64,000 nt of DNA. Origin: Kluyvera genomosp. 3. Lineage in GTDB: Bacteria > Pseudomonadota > Gammaproteobacteria > Enterobacterales > Enterobacteriaceae. The notes below the pieces were generated by a model. The model ran no database searches, was not told the origin of the DNA, and saw only the letters and a list, made by a program, of their open reading frames with translations. This document shows positions 42,471-53,573 of this stretch, in pieces. The stretch spans positions 4,248,645-4,312,644 of the forward strand of contig CP022114.1 of the NCBI GenBank assembly GCA_002211745.1, given 5' to 3'. The position numbers were made by a program, and so were the translations under genes. How positions within the stretch are numbered: position 1 is the stretch's first letter; every line of letters starts with the position of its first letter.

Positions 42471-42487
42471 ATTATCGGGATGGCATA

Positions 42488-42691
42488 ATGTTTGGTAACT
42501 TAGGGCAGGCAAAAAAATACCTCGGTCAGGCGGCGAAAATGCTGATTGGCATTCCGGATTACGACAACTACGTCGAGCATATGCAGACCAACCATCCGGA
42601 TAAGCCGTACATGACCTACGAAGAGTTCTTCCGCGAGCGCCAGCAGGCACGCTACGGCGGCGACGGAAAAGGCGGCATGCGCTGCTGCTAA
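42488..42691 (+). CDS. yjiX: YbdD/YjiX family protein
   Basis: A 67-aa small protein that always accompanies CstA-type carriers ([23 protein letters not shown] in the middle, ending GGMRCC). Its role is probably to modulate the transporter. Intact, 11 bp before yjiA. Confidence 0.93.
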   Translation: MFGNLGQAKKYLGQAAKMLIGIPDYDNYVEHMQTNHPDKPYMTYEEFFRERQQARYGGDGKGGMRCC

Positions 42692-42702
42692 AAGGAGACA
42701 AC

Positions 42703-43655
42703 ATGGCACCGATTGCAGTCACCCTACTTACCGGTTTCCTCGGCGCAGGCAAAACCACCCTGCTGCGCCACATTCTCAACGAGCAGCACGGCTTCAAAAT
42801 TGCCGTGATTGAAAACGAATTCGGCGAGGTCTCGGTCGACGACCAGCTGATTGGCGACCGCGCCACGCAGATCAAAACCCTGACTAACGGCTGTATTTGC
42901 TGCACCCGCTCTAACGAGCTGGAAGACGCGCTGCTCGACCTGCTCGATAACCTCGATAACGGCAACATCCACTTTGACCGCCTGGTGATTGAATGCACCG
43001 GCATGGCCGACCCCGGCCCGATCATTCAGACCTTTTTCTCCCACGACGTGCTGTGCGAACGCTACCTGCTGGACGGCGTGATTGCGCTGGTCGACGCGGT
43101 ACACGCTAACGATCAGATGAACCAGTTCACCATCGCCCAGTCGCAGGTAGGCTACGCCGACCGCATTCTGCTGACCAAAACCGACGTCGCCGGCGAAAGC
43201 GAAAAGCTGCGCGAACGCCTGACGCGCATCAACGCCCGCGCGCCGATTTACACCGTCACCCACGGCGATATCGACCTCGGCCTGCTGTTCAACACCAACG
43301 GCTTTATGCTGGAGGAGAACGTCACCTCAGCGCCGCGCTTCCACTTTATGGCCGACAAGCAAAACGACGTGTCGTCGATTGTGGTGGAGCTGGATTACCC
43401 GGTGGATATCAGCGACGTCTCCCGCGTGATGGAAAACCTGCTGCTGGATTTCGCCGATAAGCTGCTGCGCTACAAGGGGATGCTGTGGATTGACGGCGAA
43501 CCGAACCGCCTGCTGTTCCAGGGCGTGCAGCGCCTGTACAGCGCCGACTGGACCGCCCGTGGGGCGACGAAACCCCGCACAGCACGCTGGTGTTTATTGG
43601 CATTCAGCTGCCGGAAGAAGAGATTCGCGCGGCGTTTGCCGGTTTACGCCGATAG
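42703..43655 (+). CDS. yjiA: COG0523 GTPase YjiA
   Basis: A metal-binding P-loop GTPase of the G3E family. Walker A is GFLGAGKTTLLRH, the metal motif is NGCICCTRSNE (CxCC), and G4 is LTKTDVAG. The C-terminal CobW domain is present. One lost base near 43553 changes the tail; restored length is 317 aa ending IRAAFAGLRR. It is the third gene of btsT-yjiX-yjiA. Confidence 0.93.
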
Positions 43656-43666
43656 CCGCAAGAGCT

Positions 43667-43692
43667 GATGCCCTCCCATCAGGGAGGGCATC
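43667..43692. terminator. Terminator between convergent yjiA and sad
   Basis: GATGCCCTCCC and GGGAGGGCATC form a perfect 11-bp stem with a 4-nt loop. Confidence 0.8.
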
Positions 43693-43701
43693 AACGCGCC
43701 G

Positions 43702-45069
43702 TTATTTCCGCACCACCACCAGCTTCTGGTTCACAAACTCTTTAATCCCCAGATCCGACAGCTCGCGCCCGTAGCCGGAACGCTTCACGCCGCCAAACGG
43801 CAGTTCGGCCGCGGTATCGGTCAGCCAGTTGATGTAGACCATCCCGGTCTCAATGCGCGAGGCCATTTTCTTCGCCCGTTCAATATCCTGGCTGAACACC
43901 GCGCCGCCCAGGCCGTAATGGGAGTCGTTGGCCAGCGCCACCGCTTCATCGTCGTTCTTCACCACGTAAATCTGCGCCACCGGGCCAAAGAACTCTTCAA
44001 AGTACGCCGGGTTATCGCGCGTGATATGGGTCAGAATGGTCGGTTCAAAGAAGCTGCCGTCACGCTGCACAGGCTTACCACCATAATGCAGTTTCGCGCC
44101 ATTTTTCACCGCCGCGTTCACCTGTTTGGTCAGCGTTTCCAGCGCATCCTTCGAGGACAACGGCCCAGCGTGGTGCTTTCATCCAGCGGATCGCCAATCT
44201 TCACCTGCTTAAAGGCGTCGGTGAATTTTTCCAGGAAGGCATCGGCGATTTTCTCATGCAAAATAAAGCGCTTCGCCGCGGTACAAACCTGCCCGGCGTT
44301 ATTCAAGCGGGCATTGACGCCAATTTTCACCGCTTTTTCCAGATTCGCGTCGTCCAGCACCACAAACACATCGTTACCGCCCAGCTCGAGGGTCGATTTT
44401 TTAATGTGCTTCGCCGCCTGTGCGGCCACCACGCTACCCGCTTTTTCCGAGCCGGTCAGCGCCGCCCCTGTACGCGGTCGTCGGCGATAATCTTCGCCAC
44501 CTGATCCTGAGAGATATAAAGGTTAGTCCACGCCCTTCCGGCGCGCCCGCTTCGCGGACCAGATGCGCAAAGGTCTCTGCGCAGTGCGGCACAATGCTGG
44601 CGTGCTTGGCCAGCACCGGGTTACCCGCCGCAAGGTTCGGCGCCAGCACGCGCATCAGTTGGTAATACGGGAAATTCCACGGCTCAACGGCCATCAGCAC
44701 GCCAATCGGGTGATGCTCTACCCACGCTTCGCCCAGTTCAGATTTGTACTTCACCGGCGCTAAAAACTGCTTCGCGTTATCGGCATAGTAGCGGGCAATT
44801 TGCGCACAGAGTTTCACTTCGCCACGGCTCTGTTCAATCAGTTTGCCCATCTCCTGGCTGGCGATTTTAGCCAGCTCCTCCGTGCGCTCGTCAATCAGAT
44901 CGGCAAGCTTATGCAGCACCGGCAAGCGTTGGTCTATATCACCTTTCGCCCAGTCGGAGTGATAGAGCGCATCAGCGGCCTTCAGCGCCGCTTCAACGTC
45001 CGCATCGCTATGCGAGGGATATTCCTTAATAAGCTGGTTAGTGGCAGGATTAACTGTCTGGTAAGCCAT
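43702..45069 (-). CDS. sad: NAD-dependent succinate semialdehyde dehydrogenase
   Basis: An aldehyde dehydrogenase oxidising succinate semialdehyde; in 4-hydroxyphenylacetate and arginine/putrescine catabolism it supplies succinate. ALDH motifs are EPWNFPYYQ, the catalytic-glutamate region LELGGND and the catalytic cysteine in NNAGQVCTAAKR. Three one-base losses (near 44533, 44468 and 44165) break it; restored length is 456 aa. The start MAYQTVNPATNQ is preceded by AGGAGA. It is adjacent to pac. Confidence 0.88.
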
Positions 45070-45205
45070 ATTGTGTCTCCTTGTTTTACCGCTTAGGGTA
45101 TTAAGCGTAGTCAAGATGACTGGATATGGGCGTAAAGTTGGGTATAAACGGAGGTTTCTGAATTAACATCCCCGCCGGACAAGACGGGGAATGACAGCTC
45201 ATCGA

Positions 45206-47744
45206 TTACCGCTTCACCTGCAATACTTCCTGCGATTCCTTGTGCGCGTCGACTTCCTGCGGCGTTAACCACAGCGATTTTCGCCCGAAGGTCTCGTACA
45301 TTTTCAGCTGATCGTCATAGTGTTTATCCGCCTTGCCGTCCGGGCAATAAACCCGCTTTGACCCGGCGCGACTACGTCCCAGGCAAGCACCGGGCTTTTG
45401 CTGGATGACGGTGAGAACACGATCATGTCGTTTTCCGTGCCACGGTTCTGGTATTCCGCCTGATGACGCGCCTCTTCCGCTGCCGCCTGCGGCACGCCGA
45501 AGAAGTTGTTGGCCCGGAAAGTCAGCGCCATCGCCGGGGTTTTCCAGCCGTTCAGGTCATTACCGTAGCGTGTTGACAGCGTCCGCCAGGCATCGTCCAG
45601 CGCCGCCAGCACCACCTCTTGCTGCGGTTTTCCGCCAAACAGATCGACCGCCTGTGGAACTGGCGACTTCTTCCCCTGCAGCGCCTCATAAAGGATCTTC
45701 GCCCCACGCTGATGTTCAGCGAGCCGGTGGGCCCGTCCTGCGTCGTCTCATAGCCGCTGGCGCTGTACCAATCGCCGAACGGCTTCGGCACCGCCGCGAC
45801 CACCGTTCGCTTCAGCATGCTGGTCAGCCACGCGTTCAGAATCGCCGAACCCGGCTGCTGATAGGTTTTACCGCCTTCATTCAGCAGGTTGCTGCCATCC
45901 CAGACCGCCAGCGTATCCACCAGTTGACGACGCGGGTCGCTCACCGGCAGGCTAGCCGTCGCGTCTTTCAACGCGGGCAGGAACAGCCGCAGGTTCAGGT
46001 CCTGACGGCTGGTTTTGCGGATCACGTCCCAGGCCTCGTCGGCGGTAAAGCGCGGCTGCTTATCAAGAATGCGGTCAATCTCGGTCACGCGATCCGCGCC
46101 GCCCCACAGGAAGGCAAACAGATCGGACGCCGGGTAATCTTTTTGCGGTGAGTTGTTCCAGTTGGCGATATAGCCCGACTGCGGGTTATACACTTTCGGG
46201 TTCAAATCGAACGAGAGCAGCCCTTTCCAGTCCCACTTGCCGGTGCCGGGCACCGGCAGGCGCGGGTCGTGGCCCGGCTGGCGGTCAGGGTACGCGCCAG
46301 TATGCATGTAGCCGATATTGCCGTTAACGTCGGCGTAGTACCAGTTGATGGTCAGCGCCTGTTTTGCCGCCTGCTGCGTCCACGCCTGCCAGTTTTTGGC
46401 CTTCATCTGATGAGTCCACGCCAGCAGCGAGGCCACCTCTTTGCCGTCCCACGCGCGCGCTTTGGCGTAGGCCGTTTCGGTTGCGGGGTCGGTTTGAATC
46501 ACGTTGCCGTGCAGAGTGCGCCAGACGGTAAAGGTCTCCGGCTGGCCGTCTTTGACCTTAATGATCTCTTCGCGGCTCAGCATTTTTACCCACTGGCCGT
46601 TATGTTGGTAATAGCCCGGTTTATCCTTCGATAATTTTTCGGCAAAAATGTCGACATCATCGCCGAAACCAGCGGTAGATCCCCATGAAATTGTACCGTT
46701 GTGACCAAACACCAGCCCCGGATAAGCGAACGGCGTATTCCCGGTGACATCATAGCCCGCGCCGTGCAGGCCAATGCCGTAGGTATACGCAGGCGCGTAC
46801 CAGCCAAACTGCGGGCCGTTGACCATAATAGCCTTCGCATCCTGCGCTTTGCTTTTGCCAATCACCCACATGTTGCTGGTTGTCGGGTAGCCCGCCAGCC
46901 CGTTGGCCCCGCTCTGCGCAAACTGCGCGGCGATGGTTTCCCGGTTTTGCCCCGCAGTCAGCGCCAGCAGTGCGCCATCGGCACCTTTTGCTGGCCGGTC
47001 GAGCATCGGTGCCGGGCGATCGTAGCGCGGCAGAAGCGCAGCCGTTTGTGCGTTCTTAAGGTCAAAGGTGAGCGGGTAGTGGCTCTCCTTAGGAGAAATG
47101 GTGGTCGGCGCGGACGGGTTAACCAACCATTTCAGCTGGTTAAAGACCGCCATCCCCTGCTGTTTGCCGTACTTGTCTTTGAGAGCGGTCAGCAGCGCCA
47201 GGTTATCAATTTCGCTGGTGCTGTCAGAAAAGCGGTTCGCCATGGTGCCGACAAAAACCATCGCTACATCAAAAGGCTGCCAGTGCTGCGGGGCGAAACC
47301 GAAGGTGGCAAACTGTTTTGGCAGCAGCTTGCCGGGGTTGGCGTTCACCTTATCAATCCAGGCGTTCATACCGTCGGCATAGCCTTGCAGGATAGATTTA
47401 TCTTCCGCAGAAAGCGCGGCGATCTGCGCGCGAATAGAGTCCGGCCAATAGTTCTGACGAATGTCCTTATCAAAGCGCACAAACGACTTGCCAAGCACTT
47501 CAGAGACCGTGCCCTGCGTGCTGCGTCGCGCCATCTCCATCTGAAACAGGCGATCCTGCGCCACCACGTAGCCATAGCCGTAAAACAGCCGATAGGTATC
47601 ATCAGCGTAAATATGCGGCATGCCGTATTCATCGCGAACAATCTTGACCTCGGTCTGGGTACCTGCCGCCAGTGCGGTAAGGCTCCAGGAACACATCAGG
47701 GAAGCAGCAACACAGTTCACGATCATACGATTTGTATTTTTCAT
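45206..47744 (-). CDS. pac: Penicillin G acylase
   Basis: A periplasmic Ntn-hydrolase that releases phenylacetic acid from penicillin G and other phenylacetyl amides. It has a signal peptide ([20 protein letters not shown]), an alpha chain, a linker, and a beta chain that begins at the nucleophilic serine in [13 protein letters not shown] after self-cleavage. Two one-base losses (near 45694 and 45355) break the C-terminal part; restored length is exactly 846 aa, as in E. coli. A TGTGATCTAAA half-site upstream (47877) may bind CRP. It sits beside sad, which fits aromatic amide use. Confidence 0.96.
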
Positions 47745-47966
47745 TGTATCCTCTTGCAGGTGTATGATTAGCGAGTTGATACTAGCTGCGAAGCAACACT
47801 TATCTATATGAGGCGAATAGTTTCAGCGCGAACTGTGAGTCTGATAGCAGTTATTTGATACATTAAATCCGTTAATGTGATCTAAAGCGAATCGTTTAAT
47901 TTTCACACACCCCTGCCCGCTTTTTCCTGATGTGGTATAAAAATAAAAAACCGCCGGGACGAACGA

Positions 47967-48709
47967 ATGACCACACCACGCGATATTCATCAGACCTTCA
48001 CCCGACTGCCTGGACTTGAGCGGCGCAGCACCTGGCAGAGCACGCAGGCCTACAAGCGCCACAGCCACCCGCAGCTCTCGATAGGGGCGATTCTCGAAGG
48101 CGGCACGCGCTGCGTCTGTGACGGGCTGGAGTATCTTTTATCCCCGGAGACCTTATCGTTATCCCCGCCCACGCGCCGCATAGCTGCAACCCGATACAGG
48201 GGAAACCGCGCAGCTACCATATGCTCTACATCGACACGCCACTGCCATTAGCCCGACAGGTGATTCGCCACGGCGCGCTGTTCCGTCTGTATCTCAACGT
48301 GGTCGAGCAGATGTCCACCGACGCGCTGACCGCGCTGTTATCCGCCCTTTCACTGAGCGCGAACGGTGAAGAAACGCTGCGCGCCACCAGCCAGCAATTG
48401 CAGCAGGCGCTGTTGGCTAACCCCGTCTCTCCGCCTTCTCTTGATGAGTTCGCCACGCGCTTTTCGCTGCGCAAAGAGACCCTAATCCGGACGTTCAAGC
48501 AGGATACGGGCCTGACCCCCGGCAGCTTTCTCAATAATTCCCGCGTGGAGTACGCCAAAGCGAGGCTGCGCGCCGGGGACGATATCGCCGATGTCGCCTA
48601 CCAAAGCGGCTTTGCCGACCAGAGTCATTTCCATAAAACCTTCGTCAGCTACACCGCCGCCACGCCGCATCAGTACGCGCTTGGCCGATCAATATCCGAC
48701 AATAATTAG
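47967..48709 (+). CDS. AraC-family regulator next to a LysE exporter
   Basis: About 247 aa after restoring one base near 48147. The N-terminal cupin (YKRHSHPQLSIGAILEGGTRC) is followed by a C-terminal AraC domain (FSLRKETLIRTFKQDTGLTP and DIADVAYQSGFADQSHFHKTF). Regulators of this type commonly sit beside LysE-type exporters, and it probably controls the next gene. It is divergent from pac, so control of pac is also conceivable. Confidence 0.82.
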
Positions 48710-48756
48710 CGCATAAGCCGACATAAGCTGCCTTCAGTATTTTCACTGAGGTCGCT

Positions 48757-49397
48757 ATGGAACAGGTCACAACGTTACTTCTCCCGGCGTTTCCCGCGCT
48801 GGCGTTGGCGCATTTTATGGCGCTGCTGAGCCCGGGCCGGATTTCTTTTTACTGGTGGGCTATGCCGTCCGTTATCGCCTGCGCGGCAGCGTCGGGCTGT
48901 GCCTGGGCATCGCGGCGGGCAACGGGTTGTATATCCTGCTGGTGGTAATTGGCTCCGGGCTGCTGCGCCAGGCGCCGCTGCTCTTTGACATCATTGAGCT
49001 ACTGGGCGCCGCCTATCTGCTGTGGATAGGCTACGCGTTGCTGAAAAGCCGCGCCGCACCGCTCGAATGGCGCTATTCCGCACAAATCTGCCCCTCGCTC
49101 GCGAAACAGCTGCTTTTAGGGCTCGGCTCTGCGCTACTGAACCCGAAAAACGCGCTGTTTTATCTGGCGCTGATGACCGCGCTGCTTGGGCCGAACGTCA
49201 CCGTGGCGCAACAGGCGGCCTGCGGTATCTGGATGACCAGCGTGGTGCTGCTGTGGGATTTACTGCTGGTGATACTGCTCGCGCTGCCGCAGGTTCAGCG
49301 GCGTCTGGGAAATCTGATCTGGAAAATCGAGCGCACCGCGGGCGGTATCCTGATCGGCTTTGGCGGCTGGATCCTGTGGCAATTTATCCTGGGCTAA
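48757..49397 (+). CDS. LysE/RhtB-family exporter
   Basis: A six-span amino-acid exporter of about 213 aa. The N-terminal motif AHFMALLSPGPDFF (family hallmark PGPD) is restored by adding one base near 48838. Other features are GIAAGNGLYILL and LLGLGSALLNPKNALFY. The exported compound is unknown. It follows the AraC regulator by 47 bp. Confidence 0.87.
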
Positions 49398-49437
49398 AAC
49401 GAGAATGGGCGGCGTGTTCGGCGGCGCCGCCCAAATG

Positions 49438-49602
49438 TTAACGCAGTTCATCTCGTCGTAAGCCCACATCTCTCAGCTGTTCGTCGCTCATTCGCTGCAA
49501 TATGCGGCGCGTTTGCTGCACGCGCCACCAGTTTTTGACAAATCGCCACACCAGCACAAACCCAATAAACGGCTGTTTCGCTCTATTCTCGTGAAATTCC
49601 AT
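49438..49602 (-). CDS. yjiS: DUF1127 protein YjiS
   Basis: A 54-aa basic protein starting MEFHENRAKQPFIG and ending with the DUF1127 core RMSDEQLRDVGLRRDEL. This small-protein family is rich in arginine and may bind RNA. Its position next to yjiR matches E. coli. It is intact, with an AGGAGG site. Confidence 0.9.
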   Translation of the reverse strand: MEFHENRAKQPFIGFVLVWRFVKNWWRVQQTRRILQRMSDEQLRDVGLRRDELR

Positions 49603-49780
49603 ACTTTGCCTCCTCACCTTGCCAGAGGCTTTATCTTCGCGGATTTCTGCTGTTGCAATACAGATTCAAAAAACACTTTTCTTTAACATACAGATTCGCT
49701 AAAACGATACCTGCGTGCGGTTTTTTTCGCCTGACTGTACTGGTTTTTTCATCTGTATGGCGACAAACGGGGATACAGCA

Positions 49781-51214
49781 ATGACGCGTTACCAACATCT
49801 GGCCAACCTGCTGGCCGAGCGAATTGAACAAGGGCTGTATCGCCACGGCGAAAAGCTTCCCTCCGTACGTAGCCTGAGCCAGGAACACGGCGTGAGTATC
49901 AGCACCGTGCAGCAGGCCTATCAGATGCTGGAGCAGCGCCAACTCATTACGCCGCAGCCGCGCTCCGGCTACTTCGTCGCGCCGCAGAAAGCACAACCGC
50001 CGGTGCCTCATATGTCGCGCCCGGTGCAGCGTCCGGTGGAGATCACCCAGTGGGATCAGGTACTGAACATGCTGGAGGCTCGCAGCGATAAATCCATCAT
50101 TCCCTTCGGCGGCGGCTCGCCGGACGTCACCCAGTCCACCCTCAAACCGCTATGGCGCGAGATGAGCCGCGTGGTGCAGCACAATATCAGTGAGGTGCTG
50201 AACTACGATGAACTGGCCGGACGTCGTGAGCTACGCGAACAGATCGCTCGCCTGATGCTTGACGGCGGCTCGGTCGTCAACGCCGACGATCTGGTTATCA
50301 CCAGCGGCTGCCATAACGCACTGTCGTTGGCGCTGCTGTCGGTATGCCAGCCGGGCGATATTATCGCCGTGGAATCCCCACCTATTACGGCACCATGCAG
50401 CTCCTGCGCGGTTTGGGCCTGAAGGCGATCGAGATCCCGACCGATCCCAATACCGGGATCAGCGTCGAAGCGCTGGAGTTGGCGCTCGATCAGTGGCCGA
50501 TCAAAGGAGTGATCCTCGTCCCCAACTGCAACAACCCGCAGGGCTTTATCATGCCCGACGCCCGCAAACGCGCGGTGCTGAACCTGGCGCAGCGCTACGA
50601 TATTGTGATTTTCGAGGACGACATCTACGGCGAACTGGCCACCGACTACCCGCGCCCGCGCACCATCCACTCATGGGATATCGACGGCCGGGTGATGCTG
50701 TGTAGCTCGTTTACCAAAACCATCGCGCCTGGCCTGCGCATCGGCTGGATAGCCCCGGTCGCTATTACGATAAGCTGTTGCAGATGAAGTATGCCGCCAG
50801 CGGCACCAACGTCCCCTCCACGCAGCTGGCGGCGTCCAACTTTATCCGCGAAGGCCACTACCACCGCCACGTGCGCCGCATGCGCCAGATCTACCAGCGC
50901 AACCTGGAGATCTACACCTGCTGGCTGCGCGAGTTTTTCCCCTGCGGGATCTGCGTGACCCGCCGACCGGCGGCTTTATGCTGTGGGTAGAGCTGCCGGA
51001 GCAGGTCGATATGGTGTGCGTCGCTCAGCAACTGTGCCGGATGAAGATCCAGGTCGCGCCGGGATCGCTGTTTTCGGCATCGGGGAAATACCGGAACTGC
51101 TTAAGGATCAACTGCGCCCTGCCGCCGATCGAGAAGCATCGGGAGGTGATGGTGCAGTTGGGGATGGCGGTGAAGGTGGCGATGGAGTGGGATGAAACCA
51201 CCGCCCATCGTTAA
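49781..51214 (+). CDS. yjiR: MocR-type PLP-dependent regulator YjiR
   Basis: An N-terminal GntR winged HTH (GEKLPSVRSLSQEHGVSISTVQQAYQ, abbreviated) fused to an aminotransferase fold. PLP-site features are ITSGCHNAL, NCNNPQGF and the lysine in SSFTKTIAPGLRIGW. Three one-base losses (near 50380, 50757 and 50966) break it; restored length is about 478 aa. The ATG at 49781 was chosen for the family start MTRYQHLANLLAERI. Targets are unknown. Confidence 0.92.
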
Positions 51215-51219
51215 TGTCG

Positions 51220-51237
51220 GGCCGCCCAAGGGCGGCC
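51220..51237 (+). terminator. yjiR terminator
   Basis: GGCCGCCC and GGGCGGCC with a 2-nt loop, after the yjiR stop. No long T-run. Confidence 0.6.
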
Positions 51238-51254
51238 TCATTCGTTTATGGCGG

Positions 51255-51673
51255 TTAAAAGAACCACTCTGGTTTGACGCCAAAACGCGCGGATAACGCC
51301 TTAATGTGAGCGATAGTCAAAGAACGCTGGCCGGATAAGATCTGGCTCACCAGTGATTTCGAGCCGATCTCTTCTTTCAGATCAGCGTAAGACAGCTTGT
51401 GCTGGTCAATCAAAGTGCGCAGCAGCGCAACGCCGGTCGGCATCTCAGCGACGGCTTTGTTAAATTCCGCAAAGCGTTCGCTGTTATCTTCGTAGTCCGC
51501 GATTTTGCTCGCCAGGAAGTCGATAAGGGGGTTCTCATCGTCATTTTCGATCAAGTAATCCACCAGCGCCAGCGCTTCGCGGTAATCGCTCTCGGAAGCG
51601 TTATCCCCAGGAAAGGGACCGCGGCGACGAGTTGTCTGGTGGCTTCAATGGCTTTTGCAGCGTTCGTGATCAT
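51255..51673 (-). CDS. higA: HigA antitoxin (E. coli YgjM type)
   Basis: A 139-aa antitoxin after restoring one base in a G run near 51609. The N-terminal region (DYREALALVDYLIENDDENPLIDFLA, abbreviated) and the C-terminal HTH (GSKSLVSQILSGQRSLTIAHIKALSARFGV, abbreviated) match E. coli HigA. Its ATG overlaps the toxin stop by four bases. It should repress from the paired operator repeats upstream of higB. Confidence 0.9.
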
Positions 51674-51981
51674 TCTTTGTTCTCCCTGTAATAGCGGGTC
51701 AACCTGTCGTATTCAGCGTGGGTAGTGATGTGCTTTACGTAGAAGCGTTTATTCACAAAATTGATGTAGGCGATAACCCTCAGGTTGTTACCTCCAACAT
51801 CAAGAACCCACCATTTATTCCGGTATTTAAAATTATCCAGGCTCGGTATCAGCGCTCTCATCTCACCAGGAGAAGAGAAGTCTATTTCGCACACTAAGCG
51901 GTACAGCGCCCGTATGGCGAACGCGTCGTTAGGATTTCGCTTTGCTGCTTCCTCAAAAGGTTCTTTTGAAATGACATGCAT
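51670..51981 (-). CDS. higB: HigB toxin (E. coli YgjN type)
   Basis: A 103-aa ribosome-dependent mRNA interferase of the RelE superfamily. Family motifs are PSLDNFKYRNKWWVLDVGGNNLRV (abbreviated) and THAEYDRLTRYY. Intact. It differs from the module at 31-32 kb, which is of another hig subtype. Confidence 0.9.
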   Translation of the reverse strand: MHVISKEPFEEAAKRNPNDAFAIRALYRLVCEIDFSSPGEMRALIPSLDNFKYRNKWWVLDVGGNNLRVIAYINFVNKRFYVKHITTHAEYDRLTRYYRENKE

Positions 51982-51999
51982 CTGGCATCCTGCCTATTC

Positions 52000-52054
52000 G
52001 TTTACATTATGTGAACACTATAGCGCGCGCACGTACTGTTTACAATATGTGAAC
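52000..52054 (-). promoter_or_regulatory. Paired HigA operator repeats
   Basis: GTTTACATTATGTGAAC at 52000-52016 and GTTTACAATATGTGAAC at 52038-52054. The two 17-bp near-palindromes differ at one base and are 38 bp apart centre to centre. They resemble the GTTTAC..GTAAAC operators of E. coli higBA. Confidence 0.85.
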
Positions 52055-52185
52055 GATAACAATGGCGGGGTAACGGAGAAGAACACAATCTGGATAAAGC
52101 TAAACTGCGGGTCGAGAAAGCCTATCAGGAAAACTGATTTTCCGAGTCTTCGTGGCGTTGGCATCACGCCAACGCCCCCTCACAT

Positions 52186-53130
52186 TCACGACGCCGCGCT
52201 CACCGCCCTTTCCCCATTCGCCGCATCCTGCGGTTTTGAAACCGTGCGGCTGCGGCTGCCATCCACCCCAATCGCAATCTCCCCTTCCACCGTCACCCGG
52301 CGCACCACGCGCGGCTGGGTGCCGTAGTCGTTGACCGCGTAGTGTTGGGTACTGCGGTTGTCCCAAATCACCACGTCGTCCTGCTGCCACTGCCAGCGCA
52401 CTGTGTTATCGAGGCGGGTGATGCGGTTTTGCAGCAATTCGAACAGCTGCGCGGATTCCCGCGAGCTGAAGCCCACCAGACGCTTCACGAAATGGCCGAG
52501 TAACAGCGCACGTTCGCCGCTGACCGGGTGGACGTGCACCACCGGGTGCTCGGCTTCCCAAAGGGAGGAGACGAACACTTTCTGGTGATGCGCCAGGCGG
52601 TGCGTTTCGACGACGACGCGCTCGGCACCGTAGTCATAGTCGTTGCTGTGCACCGCGTGCAGCGTGTCAACGAAGCGCTTGAGCGTCTCCGGTAGCTGTT
52701 CGTAGGCGCGGGCGGTGTTGGCCCACACGGTGTCGCCGCCATATTCCGGGATGGTGACGCCGCGCAGGATGGAAATTTTCGGGAAGGCGTCAACGAAGGT
52801 GACGTCGGTGTGCCAGGAGTCGGCGCGGCCGCCGCCTTTGGAGGCGTCGAGTTCAAACAGTTTGGTGCCTTCCGGGGAAGGGACCGTCGGGTGGGCGACA
52901 ACTTTGCCAAAACGCGCGCCGAAGGCCTGATGTTCGGCATCGGTAAGATGACTTTGCTGGCGGAAGAATAGCACTTTGTATTTGACCAGCGCCGCGTCGA
53001 GCTGGGCGAAGGTGTCGGCATCCAGCTCGGCGGAAAGACGGATATCGCGGATCTCCGCGCCGATATTGCCCGCCACGCGGCGTAAATTTAATAAAGGAAA
53101 ATCGGTATCAGCAGTGTTCACAGCAGTCAT
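52186..53130 (-). CDS. TauD/TfdA-family alpha-ketoglutarate dioxygenase
   Basis: A 314-aa non-haem iron enzyme. The metal-binding HxD is in SWHTDVTF, the distal histidine in NRSTQHYAVNDYG, and the ketoglutarate-binding arginine follows in TQPRVVRRVTV. The layout (SPEGTKLFELD, IPEYGGDTVWANT) is close to alkylsulfate dioxygenases such as AtsK, so a sulfur-compound substrate is likely. Start ATG 53130 chosen because the upstream in-frame part has no similarity. The gene is intact. Confidence 0.88.
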   Translation of the reverse strand: MTAVNTADTDFPLLNLRRVAGNIGAEIRDIRLSAELDADTFAQLDAALVKYKVLFFRQQSHLTDAEHQAFGARFGKVVAHPTVPSPEGTKLFELDASKGGGRADSWHTDVTFVDAFPKISILRGVTIPEYGGDTVWANTARAYEQLPETLKRFVDTLHAVHSNDYDYGAERVVVETHRLAHHQKVFVSSLWEAEHPVVHVHPVSGERALLLGHFVKRLVGFSSRESAQLFELLQNRITRLDNTVRWQWQQDDVVIWDNRSTQHYAVNDYGTQPRVVRRVTVEGEIAIGVDGSRSRTVSKPQDAANGERAVSAAS

Positions 53131-53241
53131 GATTGCGCCCTTTAAAATAGTCAGAAACCCGAATATAGAAATATCCAGGCGGGTGACAAAGTCGAGTTTG
53201 TGATATTGATAGCTGCCAGACGGCAATACACAGGAGCCACT

Positions 53242-53484
53242 ATGACCACGGAAATCACCCTTACCCCTGCCGAACGCGAGAAGCTGCGCGACCAGTTGAC
53301 CGACTACTGCGAAAAACAGTTCGACCTCGAGCTGGAGCAGTTCGACGCCGAGTTCTTTATTGATTTTATTATCGAAAAACTGGGGCCGGCCTTTTATAAC
53401 GCCGGGATTGATGAAGCGATTCGTACCCACTTCGCGTGGAGCGAACGCATTCAGGAAGAGATGGATCTGAAGAAAATTCTCTAA
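53242..53484 (+). CDS. DUF2164 family protein
   Basis: An 80-aa acidic helical protein (LTPAEREKLRDQLTDYCEKQFDLELEQFDAEFF, abbreviated), typical of DUF2164. Function unknown. Start ATG 53242 follows an AGGAG site. Divergent from the dioxygenase gene. Confidence 0.8.
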   Translation: MTTEITLTPAEREKLRDQLTDYCEKQFDLELEQFDAEFFIDFIIEKLGPAFYNAGIDEAIRTHFAWSERIQEEMDLKKIL

Positions 53485-53573
53485 GCGGATCGCGGATCAA
53501 TATAACCACAAACTATCCATGGTTATAATAGCGGCTCATTTTATCGTCTCCCGTGTTACGGGGAAGGAAAATC

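Noticed and set aside
47821-47900. CRP sites for pac at TGTGA half-sites.
   Set aside because: Only single half-sites match well (47877); the second halves are poor, so I did not list them as features.
52082-52140. A short plus-strand stretch reading LDKAKLRVEKAYQEN and a stop, like the end of a gene.
   Set aside because: Too short to identify, with no start or ribosome site; it could be a remnant but cannot be supported.
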